NCBI GenBank assembly: GCA_017303475.1
Contig: JAFLBO010000003.1
Coordinates: 62,001-126,000, forward strand
DNA length: 64,000 nucleotides
Direction: 5' to 3'
Source of the DNA: Chitinophagales bacterium
Lineage (GTDB): Bacteria; Bacteroidota; Bacteroidia; Chitinophagales; Saprospiraceae
The number at the start of each line of letters is the position of its first letter. Position 1 is the first letter of the stretch. The notes beneath the pieces are model-generated. The model saw only the letters and a program-made list of their open reading frames with translations. It was not told the origin of the DNA and did no database searches. Made by a program: the position numbers and the translations under genes. Of the stretch, positions 8,274 to 16,597 are shown one piece after another.

Positions 8274-11200
8274 TTAAAACGTGAACCCGAGGTTCACACC
8301 GATGCTCCGAACAGCTGGTGCGCTGAATACATCCACACCTTGCAAACCGGTGCCGGTAGACATGGCGATATCCGGGTCAAACGGCGCTTTGTTTACAAAG
8401 TAAACAAGGTTGCGACCAACCAGCGACAGGCGCAGGGAAGAGCCTTTGCTGATTCGGCTGGTGGAGCTTTTCGGGAACATATAACCAATTGATAATTCGC
8501 GCAAACGAATGCTTGTGCCATCATAAATGTAGGCTTCGGTAATACCATCACGACCACCTACAGCCACATAGTATTTTTCCGGATCCACCTTGCCGGTGAA
8601 TGCAGAACCGTCTTCTCTAACAGCATCTACGGTAACGCCACCAGCTTCGCGAGCATCAGAAGTAACTTTAGACACACCAAAACGATCGGTTACTGCCTGA
8701 GTAATGGACATTACTTCACCACCAAAGCGACCGTCGATCAGTACGCCAACAGAGAAATTGCCAAAACGAAGGGTGTTGTTCCAACCCAGTGTGAAGTCAG
8801 GAGCAGGATTGCCCAATACGGTATCAGCGCCAGCGAGTGGAACACCATCAGCGTTCACCACCATTTTACCGTTCAGGTATTTGAAACCTTTACCACCAAT
8901 TTCGCCGAAGGCATAACCTTCGCGGATCACCATGTCGTAGTTGTTTACACCACCATCAGTGAGGGTATATACACCGTCGGCCAGCAGTGGAGTCAGTTCA
9001 ACTACTTTATTCACGTTGCGGGTGAAGTTGAGTTGAGTATTCCATTCAAGCTTGCTGGTGCGCACTGGAGTGAGCGACAGTGTGGCTTCAATACCGGAGT
9101 TCTGAATGTCGCCGGCATTGATAATAGCTGTAGACAAACCGCTACCCTGAGGTACGGATACTACGATACGTTGGTTGGTTGTGTTGGTTTTGTACCAGGT
9201 CAGGTCGATGCCTGCGCGGTTGTTCCAGAAACGTACATCAGCGCCAATTTCCAGAGATTTAGACAATTCGTTTTGTACATCAGTGCCGGGCAGCAAACCT
9301 GTGCTTGGTGCTTGTGCACCGCCAGCAGGGAAGCTGTATTGGATGTTGGTATCGTATGGGTTTACACCATTACCCACCTGCGCGTAAGAAGCGCGAACCT
9401 TTGCGTAATCAATTCCTTTCATGCTGAACATTTCAGAAAGGATAGCGGAGGCCCCAACGGATGGATAGAAGAAGGAGTTGGATGAGGTAAATGCCAGGGT
9501 AGACGACCAATCATTGCGTCCGGTAACATCCAGGTAAACCATGCCTTTATAGCCCAGTGAAAGGCTTCCAAACACAGACTGAAGCTGTGAGCGGTTTGGC
9601 TGGCTTTGTGTGATATTGGCGCCTGGTTGTTTGATGTTTTGGATCACGAATGTATTGGCGTAATACATGCCCGGACCTTTAGAGTCGGCATACATAGACA
9701 ACACTTTAACATCATTGATGCTCGAGCCAAGTGTCAGAGCAGCGCTGATATTGCTGAAATCCTTGCGGAGGTTCAGCAATACATCACCGTAACGAACGGT
9801 GCTTTGCAGATTGCTCATTACAAAGCGGCCATTCTCATCGGCAAGGGTGGCCTCTGTACCTGCATAGGCATGTTGTTCAAAACCGTCGTAGGTTTTGTCC
9901 ATATTGCCACGGAATTGCAGGTTAGCCCAATCGGTTAATTTGATGCCCACTCCCACGGTTCCATAGAAACGGTTGCGGATGTCAAAATTCGGGTTGCGGT
10001 TCAGTATCCATTCAGGATTCTGCCAGTCGTCGCGGCTGCCAACCCAGTTTTGCAGGTACAGTTTTCGTACATCATCGTATTTCTCGAAGTTGTCGCCGCT
10101 ATAATCTGCATAACGCTGTCCGCGTGGGAAGAGGTAAAGACCTGTGAGCGGGTTGAAGTACATACCCTGAACACCACGGTTATCGCCACGCTGGTTGGTA
10201 TAATTAAAGGTTGCGTTGAGTGAAACACGTCCATCCAGGAATTCAGCCGTTTCCCGCAGTGTCAGGTTGTGACGGCTGAGTTGGCTGGTTGGGATAATAC
10301 CCTTTGAAGTGGTATTAGCGTAAGAAAAATAGGTTTGAGCCGATTTGTTTCCGCCTGTCAACCCGATAGAGTTGATGTAGGTAGCGCCGGTTTGGAAAAA
10401 GTCTTTGACATGGTCAGGAGAAGATCCTTTTTCACCCCAGCTGAAGTTTTCATTCTGGCGAGAGCCATAGGAAAACTGAAGTTCTGGCGTTAAAGCGGCT
10501 TGTTCCCAGGTTGCGTTGCTGGAAAACTCAATTTTTGGATCACCTGCTCTGCCTTTTTTGGTGGTTACCAGGATAACGCCGTTGGCTGCCTGGCTGCCAT
10601 AAAGTGCTGCTGCAGAAGCGCCTTTCAGCACTGTCATGCTCTCGATGTCTTCAGGGTTGAGGTTGGAGATGGCATCGCCACCGTCACGACCAACGTTGCC
10701 TGAGTTGCCGGATTGTCCCCAGATATCGCCTGGCTGACCAGGTGAAAAGTTGAACATAGGAACACCGTCGATCACATACAGCACGTTGTTGTCGCGGGTA
10801 GATTTTTGCCCGCGCATTACAACACGGGTAGAGCCACCTACACCAGAGCCGCTTCTGTTGATCTGCAAGCCGGCTGTACGGCCGGAGAGCGAGTTGATCA
10901 CGTTGGCGTCTTTAACCCGGGTGAGGTCGGAATTGCTGATTTCCTGCGCGCCATAAGTGAGCGATTTTTTCTCCCGGGAAATACCCAATGCGGTAACTAC
11001 TACCTCATCGAGCTGGGAGCCGGAGCTCAGCTTGACGTCCAGGCTGGAAACTCCACCGATGGACATCCGCGCGGTTTCATAGCCCACATAGCTAACTTCG
11101 ATGGTGCCGGAAGTGCTGCTAACCGTGAGTTTGAATTTACCGTCTGAGTCCGTACGGGTACCATTTCGGGTGCCGACTTCAATCACCGAAGCGCCAATTA

Positions 11201-11336
11201 GCGCCTCTCCGGTAGCAGCATCGGTCACCATGCCGGAAACGGTTTGTGCTGTTGCAAAGCCTGAGAACATCAGACAGAACAGCAACAAAGGCACCCAAAA
11301 GCGGAGCGTGCCCATGATTTGTTGTTTGTGCTTCAT
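8274..11336 (-). CDS. SusC/RagA family TonB-linked outer-membrane transporter
   Basis: A TonB-dependent glycan importer of 1020 residues. In order: signal peptide (to about residue 30, ending FATAQ), a carboxypeptidase-regulatory-like domain (SGMVTDAATGEALIGAS), a plug domain (VINSLSGRTAGLQINRSG; VLYVIDGVPM), and a 22-strand-type beta-barrel ending in the aromatic terminal strand GVNLGFTF. It pairs with the SusD encoded 30 bases downstream. Upstream lies the NagB-deacetylase fusion gene, 60 bases away on the same strand, so transcription probably starts at the LacI-controlled promoter near 13.4 kb. Confidence 0.95.
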   Translation of the reverse strand: MKHKQQIMGTLRFWVPLLLFCLMFSGFATAQTVSGMVTDAATGEALIGASVIEVGTRNGTRTDSDGKFKLTVSSTSGTIEVSYVGYETARMSIGGVSSLDVKLSSGSQLDEVVVTALGISREKKSLTYGAQEISNSDLTRVKDANVINSLSGRTAGLQINRSGSGVGGSTRVVMRGQKSTRDNNVLYVIDGVPMFNFSPGQPGDIWGQSGNSGNVGRDGGDAISNLNPEDIESMTVLKGASAAALYGSQAANGVILVTTKKGRAGDPKIEFSSNATWEQAALTPELQFSYGSRQNENFSWGEKGSSPDHVKDFFQTGATYINSIGLTGGNKSAQTYFSYANTTSKGIIPTSQLSRHNLTLRETAEFLDGRVSLNATFNYTNQRGDNRGVQGMYFNPLTGLYLFPRGQRYADYSGDNFEKYDDVRKLYLQNWVGSRDDWQNPEWILNRNPNFDIRNRFYGTVGVGIKLTDWANLQFRGNMDKTYDGFEQHAYAGTEATLADENGRFVMSNLQSTVRYGDVLLNLRKDFSNISAALTLGSSINDVKVLSMYADSKGPGMYYANTFVIQNIKQPGANITQSQPNRSQLQSVFGSLSLGYKGMVYLDVTGRNDWSSTLAFTSSNSFFYPSVGASAILSEMFSMKGIDYAKVRASYAQVGNGVNPYDTNIQYSFPAGGAQAPSTGLLPGTDVQNELSKSLEIGADVRFWNNRAGIDLTWYKTNTTNQRIVVSVPQGSGLSTAIINAGDIQNSGIEATLSLTPVRTSKLEWNTQLNFTRNVNKVVELTPLLADGVYTLTDGGVNNYDMVIREGYAFGEIGGKGFKYLNGKMVVNADGVPLAGADTVLGNPAPDFTLGWNNTLRFGNFSVGVLIDGRFGGEVMSITQAVTDRFGVSKVTSDAREAGGVTVDAVREDGSAFTGKVDPEKYYVAVGGRDGITEAYIYDGTSIRLRELSIGYMFPKSSTSRISKGSSLRLSLVGRNLVYFVNKAPFDPDIAMSTGTGLQGVDVFSAPAVRSIGVNLGFTF

Positions 11337-11396
11337 ACAAAAATGACTGGTTGAGTGAATAAGAAAGGTGTTTTAGTCGTCCAATTGACTTGAGGG

Positions 11397-13337
11397 CTAT
11401 TCTTTCCACCTTACAAAGGCTTCCATGGCTTCATATTCTGCTAAACCGAGGGATCGATACGTAATGGCGGTCTCCCGATTTCGGTCTTCGGCCCGTTGCC
11501 AGAACTCCCGGTTGTCGTCTCCGGGGAATGGCGGACGGTCTTTTTGGCTTTGGTGCATAAAAATGGCCTGCCGTTTTTTTCTCAATTGCTGCGGACTCAT
11601 GGGTACTGCCATTTCAATTTCATGGACTGCCCATTCATGCCAGGCGCCCCGGTACATCCAGAGCCAGCAGTCTTTCATCCATTCATATTTGCCACTCAAC
11701 TGTCGGAATGCTTCAAAAATGGCGTCCAGACAAACCCGGTGTGTGCCATGCGGATCGGCCAAATCGCCTGCAGCATATACCTGATGTGGTTTTACTTTTT
11801 CTATAAGGTCTGCAACGATTTGGATGTCTTTTTCCCCAAGAGGCATTTTGCGTCGGCCGCCTGTTTCATAAAAAGGCATGTCCAGAAAATGAATCCTGTC
11901 ATCGGTGAGTCCGGTAAAACGCGCCCCGCCTCGTGCTTCTCCCCGACGAATCAGGCCTTTAATGGAACGTACTTCCGGGATATCCAGCTCACCGGCATCT
12001 TTTTTCTGAATAAACCGGATGATTTTTTGGTAAAACTTCCGACTCTCTTCGGTGAGTGTGTTTTGGGTTTCACCATATTCCAGCATAAATTCGGCATAAC
12101 GTAACGCATCGTAATCATGCACGGCGATATTTCCGGAAGTCTGATAGGCTACATGTACTTCATGTCCCTGATCTACCAGCCGTTGAAAAGTTCCACCCAT
12201 AGAAATTACATCGTCATCCGGGTGTGGGCTGAAAAGGATAACCCGTTTTTTGGCCGGTTTGGCTCGTTCAGGCCGGTGGGAATCATCTGCATTGGGTTTG
12301 CCGCCCGGCCAGCCGGTAATGGTGCGTTGCAGGCGATTAAAAATGCGGATGTTGAGTTCGTAAGAATTTGCCTCTTCGATGATCAGCTCGCTCAGTCCGT
12401 GCTCGTTGTAATCTTCGTCGGTGAGCTTTAATATAGGTTTTCCGGTCTTTTGCGCCAGCCAAACCACGGCTTTACAGATCAGATCTTCACTCCAGTTGCA
12501 AATACCTGCCAACCAGGGCGATTTCATTTTTGTCAATTCCTCTGCGGCGCCTTTATCCAGTATGACCTTGGTATTGGGGTGTTTTTGCAGGAAAGAAGCC
12601 GGAACTGAGTGCGTAATATCCCCTTCAATGGCTTGTTGAATGATGCTGGCTTTGTGTTGGCCAAAAGCCAGGAGGTAGATGGTGCGGGCTTTCATGATAC
12701 TGCCTACCCCCATGGTGATGGCACGATAAGGCACATTATCTTCCCCAAAAAAGTCTTTCGCGGCATCATGGCGGGTCAGGTGATCCAAACGAACCATGTG
12801 CGTGATGGAGCTTTCCCAGGCGCCGGGTTCGTTGAAGCCAATGTGGCCAGTGCGGCCAATGCCCAGTAGCTGAATATCGATGCCGCCAGCCAGGTCCATC
12901 ATTTTTTCATAGCGCTCGCAATAAGCAGCAACTTCTTCCATCTGAACCGTGCCATCCGGAATATGGATGTTTTCAGGCTTGATGTCTATGTGGTCAAAAA
13001 GGTATTCGTGCATAAAACGCCAGTAACTCTGCCTGGCTTCTCTGGACATTGGATAGTATTCGTCCAGGTTAAAGGTTATGACGTTTTGGAAACTCAAACC
13101 TTCTTCCTTATGCATGCGCACCAGTTCTTCATATACCTTAATTGGTGTGCTCCCTGTAGCAAGTCCCAGGACAATTTTGTCTCCATCCTGTTGTTTTTGC
13201 CGGATGGCCAGTGCAATGCTGCGTGCCACGTGACGGGATGCTTCGAGGGGTTCATCCCATATCTTAACAGGGAGCTTTTCGAATGTTTTTAGCTCGTATT
13301 TCAGGTAACCGGTCGACTCTTTTTCCTTGACTTTCAT
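11397..13337 (-). CDS. nagB: Glucosamine-6-phosphate deaminase-like protein fused to PIG-L/LmbE deacetylase domain
   Basis: A two-domain cytoplasmic protein of 646 residues. Residues about 20-280 form a NagB-type sugar-phosphate isomerase/deaminase domain (GLATGSTPIKVYEEL, FNLDEYYPM, GIGRTGHIGFNEPG). From about residue 365 a LmbE/PIG-L N-deacetylase domain follows with the zinc-site motif HPDDD near 371 and a second DPHGTH motif near 560. This fusion is common in Bacteroidota and is usually annotated nagB. Its likely role is amino-sugar catabolism (GlcN6P to Fru6P plus ammonia), perhaps with deacetylation. It leads the SusC/SusD operon and is divergent from lacI. Confidence 0.88.
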   Translation of the reverse strand: MKVKEKESTGYLKYELKTFEKLPVKIWDEPLEASRHVARSIALAIRQKQQDGDKIVLGLATGSTPIKVYEELVRMHKEEGLSFQNVITFNLDEYYPMSREARQSYWRFMHEYLFDHIDIKPENIHIPDGTVQMEEVAAYCERYEKMMDLAGGIDIQLLGIGRTGHIGFNEPGAWESSITHMVRLDHLTRHDAAKDFFGEDNVPYRAITMGVGSIMKARTIYLLAFGQHKASIIQQAIEGDITHSVPASFLQKHPNTKVILDKGAAEELTKMKSPWLAGICNWSEDLICKAVVWLAQKTGKPILKLTDEDYNEHGLSELIIEEANSYELNIRIFNRLQRTITGWPGGKPNADDSHRPERAKPAKKRVILFSPHPDDDVISMGGTFQRLVDQGHEVHVAYQTSGNIAVHDYDALRYAEFMLEYGETQNTLTEESRKFYQKIIRFIQKKDAGELDIPEVRSIKGLIRRGEARGGARFTGLTDDRIHFLDMPFYETGGRRKMPLGEKDIQIVADLIEKVKPHQVYAAGDLADPHGTHRVCLDAIFEAFRQLSGKYEWMKDCWLWMYRGAWHEWAVHEIEMAVPMSPQQLRKKRQAIFMHQSQKDRPPFPGDDNREFWQRAEDRNRETAITYRSLGLAEYEAMEAFVRWKE

Positions 13338-13393
13338 TGCCTTGTATCAAAAGTTTAGCAGAGGGATTGCGTGAGTAATTTACTTTCCTGTGC

Positions 13394-13401
13394 CAAAAGT
13401 A
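13394..13401 (-). promoter_or_regulatory. Putative -7 box for nagB-susCD operon
   Basis: On the minus strand this reads TACTTTTG, matching TAnnTTTG, 57 bases before the nagB ATG. The first operator palindrome (13420-13435) would fall about over the -33 region, as expected for repression by the divergent LacI protein. Confidence 0.5.
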
Positions 13402-13419
13402 AAACAGGATATCAATATG

Positions 13420-13435
13420 CCGTGTGCGCACACGG
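13420..13435. promoter_or_regulatory. LacI-family operator O1, 16-bp perfect palindrome
   Basis: CCGTGTGCGCACACGG is a perfect palindrome with a central CG step, the hallmark of LacI/GalR-family operators. It lies between nagB and the lacI-type gene. Its centre is exactly 32 bp from that of the second copy. Confidence 0.8.
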
Positions 13436-13451
13436 ATAAATTTTTTTTATG

Positions 13452-13467
13452 CCGTGTGCGCACACAG
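13452..13467. promoter_or_regulatory. LacI-family operator O2, near-perfect palindrome
   Basis: CCGTGTGCGCACACAG repeats the first operator with a single change in the right outer arm. The inner 12 bases GTGTGCGCACAC are a perfect palindrome. The 32-bp spacing is about three helical turns, placing both sites on the same DNA face. Confidence 0.8.
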
Positions 13468-13553
13468 AATAAATAATAGTTGGAAATTTGGATCGAAAAA
13501 ATAATTGAAACACTGACAAAACCCTACTACTTTCACCGCTTGAAAACCTAACC

Positions 13554-14645
13554 ATGCCTGACCAGCGTATTACTTTAAAAGATATAGCCCAACGTGTTGG
13601 CGTTTCTACAGGAACCGTCGATCGGGTGGTGCATAAACGAGGACATGTATCGGCCGAGATTCGAGACCGAATAGAACATGCCATGAAGGAGATGGGCTAC
13701 GCGCCCAATCTGGCCGCCCGATCGCTGGCCAACAACAATAAGCCTTTTCGGATTGCCATCATATTGCCTGATTACCGGCAGGATCCTTATTGGGCCCAAC
13801 CCAAGGAGGGGCTGGAAAGGGCTGCCGAATCTGTTCGTCATTACAATGTGCAGACGGAATTTTTTTCCTTCTCCATGTTTCAGCCCAGAGACTTCCTGGA
13901 ATCCGTGGACAAAGCGCTGGAGTCGGGACCCGGGGCTGTTCTGGCAGCCCCACTGTTTTTGGAAGAAGCCAAAATCCTGTTGAAAGGATGCCAGCTGCAA
14001 AACATCCCCCTCGTTTTCATCAATACTGATATAGAAGGTGCAGATATTCTGAGTTACATTGGTCAGGATTCCTACCAAAGTGGTGTGCTGGCAGGTCGGT
14101 TGCTGAATTTTGGTCTGTCTGACGGCGATCATGCCATGCTGGTTAACCTGGATAAAGAGGTGTCCAATGCTCGCCACCTGCAAGACAAGGAAAGAGGGTT
14201 TAAAGACTATTTCAATGGAATAGACAAGAAATCTATTCAAATCCACACGGCAGTACTGGAAAACTTCGATCAGCCTGATTTCATGCGGGAATGGGCCAAA
14301 AAACAGTTTGAACAAATCCCCAGATTAAATGGCTTCTTTGTCACCAACTCAAGGGCGTACAAGCTGGTTGAAGCGCTGGATGCTGCTGTGCAAGACCGGG
14401 TTAAAATTGTAGGATTCGACTTGATTGAACCTAATTTGAAACTGCTGGCTCAGGGTAAAATCCGCTTTTTAATTAACCAAAACGCCTGGCATCAGGGCTA
14501 TCTCGGCATTCTTACGCTGGTAAATAAAATGCTCATGAGCAAAGAAATTCCCCGCACCCAATACCTGCCGCTGGATATCATTGTGAAGGAAAATGTCGAA
14601 TATTATCTCAAACGAACCCTGGAATTACCCATGGTGATCGTTTAA
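13554..14645 (+). CDS. LacI family transcriptional regulator
   Basis: A 363-residue repressor or activator. The N-terminal helix-turn-helix (ITLKDIAQRVGVSTGTVDRVV, residues 6-26, and hinge helix NLAARSLA near 55) is typical of LacI/GalR proteins. A periplasmic-binding-protein-like effector domain covers residues about 65-340. It is divergent from the nagB-susC-susD operon and is separated from it by two 16-bp palindromes, so it very likely controls that operon. The effector is probably a sugar or sugar phosphate from the imported glycan, which is inference. Confidence 0.93.
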   Translation: MPDQRITLKDIAQRVGVSTGTVDRVVHKRGHVSAEIRDRIEHAMKEMGYAPNLAARSLANNNKPFRIAIILPDYRQDPYWAQPKEGLERAAESVRHYNVQTEFFSFSMFQPRDFLESVDKALESGPGAVLAAPLFLEEAKILLKGCQLQNIPLVFINTDIEGADILSYIGQDSYQSGVLAGRLLNFGLSDGDHAMLVNLDKEVSNARHLQDKERGFKDYFNGIDKKSIQIHTAVLENFDQPDFMREWAKKQFEQIPRLNGFFVTNSRAYKLVEALDAAVQDRVKIVGFDLIEPNLKLLAQGKIRFLINQNAWHQGYLGILTLVNKMLMSKEIPRTQYLPLDIIVKENVEYYLKRTLELPMVIV

Positions 14646-14651
14646 GCAACT

Positions 14652-14659
14652 TACCTTTG
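14652..14659 (+). promoter_or_regulatory. Putative -7 box for paaC
   Basis: TACCTTTG fits TAnnTTTG and sits 18 bases before the ATG at 14678. It supports that start over an upstream in-frame TTG and suggests that paaC has its own promoter just after lacI. Confidence 0.5.
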
Positions 14660-14677
14660 CGGCAATTCACGGTAAAT

Positions 14678-15418
14678 ATGTTTGAATACTTGCTTCGACT
14701 TGGGGATAATTCCCTTATACTTTCTCAGCGACTCAGTGAGTGGTGCGGACATGGTCCTGTACTGGAACAGGATATTGCGCTGACCAATATTGCGCTTGAT
14801 TTGCTCGGTCAAACCCGTATGTACCTGACCTACGCAGGGGAAGTGGAAGGCGCCGGACGTTCTGAAGATGATATCGCGTATTTCCGGGATGCTCATCAAT
14901 TTCGGAATTGCCTGTTGGTGGAACGCCCGAACGGCGATTTTGCCCAAACCATCGCCCGGCAGTTTTACTTCGATGTGTTCAATTACTATCAGCTCAAGGA
15001 ACTGGTGCACAGCTCAGATCAGCGACTTCGGGAAATTGCCGAGAAAGCCTTGAAGGAAGTAACCTATCACCTTCGTTTTTCCTCAGAATGGGTGATTCGA
15101 TTGGGAGATGGAACGGAAGAGAGCCATCGCCGGATGCAGCAGGCTATTGATTTGCTCTGGCCGTTTACCGGAGAGCTCTTTACCCCGGATACCCTGGATA
15201 CAGAAATGCAAACGCAGGGTATTGCGCCGAATCTGTTAGAAATCAAAGGATTGTGGCATAAGAAAGTGGCAGAAGTGCTTCAGGAAGCCACCCTCAGCCT
15301 GCCCACCAACGATTGGATGCAAAGCGGTGGTAAACAAGGCCGCCACACCGAACACCTCGGCTTTATCCTGGCCGAAATGCAATCGCTCCAGCGGACTTAT
15401 CCGGGAAATACCTGGTAG
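14678..15418 (+). CDS. paaC: Phenylacetate-CoA epoxidase subunit PaaC
   Basis: A 246-residue all-helical ferritin-like protein matching PaaC (formerly PaaI), the structural partner of the catalytic PaaA in the ring-1,2-epoxidase that acts on phenylacetyl-CoA. Diagnostic stretches are LRLGDNSLILSQRLSEW (start), DIALTNIALDLLGQTRMYL, LKEVTYHLRFSSEWVIRLGDG and KQGRHTEHLGFILAEMQ (end). The length is normal. I chose the ATG at 14678 over the TTG 21 bases upstream, because it starts the conserved MFEYLLRLGD and follows the promoter box. No paaA, paaB, paaD or paaE gene lies next to it here, which is unusual. Confidence 0.88.
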   Translation: MFEYLLRLGDNSLILSQRLSEWCGHGPVLEQDIALTNIALDLLGQTRMYLTYAGEVEGAGRSEDDIAYFRDAHQFRNCLLVERPNGDFAQTIARQFYFDVFNYYQLKELVHSSDQRLREIAEKALKEVTYHLRFSSEWVIRLGDGTEESHRRMQQAIDLLWPFTGELFTPDTLDTEMQTQGIAPNLLEIKGLWHKKVAEVLQEATLSLPTNDWMQSGGKQGRHTEHLGFILAEMQSLQRTYPGNTW

Positions 15419-15420
15419 AA

Positions 15421-15447
15421 ACATCGTCCATCGTCCATCGTCCACCG
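15421..15447. repeat. Short heptamer array (CATCGTC/CACCGTT)
   Basis: Seven-base units ATCGTCC, ATCGTCC, ATCGTCC and ACCGTTC follow the paaC stop codon directly. They belong to the same GTCYACC-like word family as the arrays at 28.3 and 39.0 kb. Confidence 0.55.
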
Positions 15448-15451
15448 TTCC

Positions 15452-16492
15452 TCACACCACCGCCTGTTCCAGCAAGGTTAACGCTTGCCTGTCGGCCTCC
15501 AAGCGTGCTTTAATGCCGTAGGGCAGCGTAGCCTGATGATCCACATGGCCAAAAGGTATGCCATAGGCAACCGGGATACCCAATCCTCCCAATCGATCCC
15601 GAAGGGTAGCCTCCAGCGAAAGTGAAAATGTGCCCGCTTTGGGCTGACATTCATTAAAAACGCCGAGGGCAATGCCCGATGCTTCCATTAAATCCGTGCC
15701 CTGCAACAATTGTGTCAACATCCGGTCAATCCGGTAAGGTTGCTCGCCTACATCTTCTATAATTACGATTTTGTTTTTGAAAACAGGTGCATAGGCAGTT
15801 CCAGCCATGGCAGATAACAGCGCCAGATTACCGCCGGTTAATGTGCCGCTGGCGGTCCCGGGGGTAATGGTAAATGGTTGATATTCGGGGCCGAGTGTGC
15901 TTAATAGCGCCTCAGATGCCCGGATTTCCAGATGCTCCTGAGGTTCTAACAAAACCGATTTCCAGAATAGGGTAGTATCTTCCGGATATTCGCCTGCAGC
16001 TACTGGTCCATGAAATGTAACCAGGCCGGTTTCCTGATATATGGCAATATGCAGGGCTGTGATATCACTGTACCCAATTAGTGGCTTGGGATGTTGCCTG
16101 ATCAGGTTGTAGTTGATTTGGGGCAGGAGCCTTCCTGCTCCATATCCTCCCCGAATACACCAAACAGCATCAATTTCCGGGTTTTCGAAGGCCCAGTGCA
16201 GGTCGGCCAGACGCTCTAGGTCTGTACCTGCCAAATGACCATTTTGCGCCCGCAGACTTTTACCTTCCATGATTTTGAAGCCAAAGGATTGCAGGTTTTG
16301 AAGCCCTTTTTGAAGTTTTTCTTCAGAAGGCGGACTGCTCGGGGCAATAACGGCAACAGTAGCGCCGGGTTTCAACCTACGAGGTTTAATCAAACGGGGT
16401 TTTTCACTGATATCAGGCATGGCTTTCAGGCTGGGCAGACCGGCAAAGATGGCGGCCAGAGTGCCAAGTTTAAAAAATGAGCGTCGTTTCAT
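15452..16492 (-). CDS. LD-carboxypeptidase (peptidase S66 family)
   Basis: A murein tetrapeptide LD-carboxypeptidase-like serine peptidase of 346 residues, which would trim D-Ala from L,D-linked muropeptides during cell-wall recycling. The start at 16492 gives MKRRSFFKLG, a twin-arginine-like signal, so export is likely; the longer frame adds nine unlikely residues. The triad candidates are the Ser of GYSDITALH, the Glu of IIEDVGEQPYRID and the His of PFGHVDHQATLPYG. The oxyanion loop WCIRGGYGAGR is typical. It lies tail to tail with paaC (33 bases apart), and a long inverted repeat lies upstream. Confidence 0.88.
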   Translation of the reverse strand: MKRRSFFKLGTLAAIFAGLPSLKAMPDISEKPRLIKPRRLKPGATVAVIAPSSPPSEEKLQKGLQNLQSFGFKIMEGKSLRAQNGHLAGTDLERLADLHWAFENPEIDAVWCIRGGYGAGRLLPQINYNLIRQHPKPLIGYSDITALHIAIYQETGLVTFHGPVAAGEYPEDTTLFWKSVLLEPQEHLEIRASEALLSTLGPEYQPFTITPGTASGTLTGGNLALLSAMAGTAYAPVFKNKIVIIEDVGEQPYRIDRMLTQLLQGTDLMEASGIALGVFNECQPKAGTFSLSLEATLRDRLGGLGIPVAYGIPFGHVDHQATLPYGIKARLEADRQALTLLEQAVV

Positions 16493-16513
16493 GGAGAGTG
16501 AGGTGGAGTGGAT

Positions 16514-16588
16514 TACCACTAAGACACTAAGGGCACTAAGGGAAATTTAAGCTTGAGTATTCTTGGTGTCCTAAGTGTCTTAGTGGTA
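16514..16588. repeat. Long inverted repeat built from CACTAAGR octamers
   Basis: TACCACTAAGACACT (16514-16528) pairs perfectly with 16574-16588, and pairing extends inward to about 24 bp with three mismatches. The arms consist of 8-base units such as CACTAAGA and CACTAAGG. The element fills the space between the start of the LD-carboxypeptidase gene and the end of the GH13 gene. Confidence 0.85.
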
Positions 16589-16597
16589 TAATTCCAT

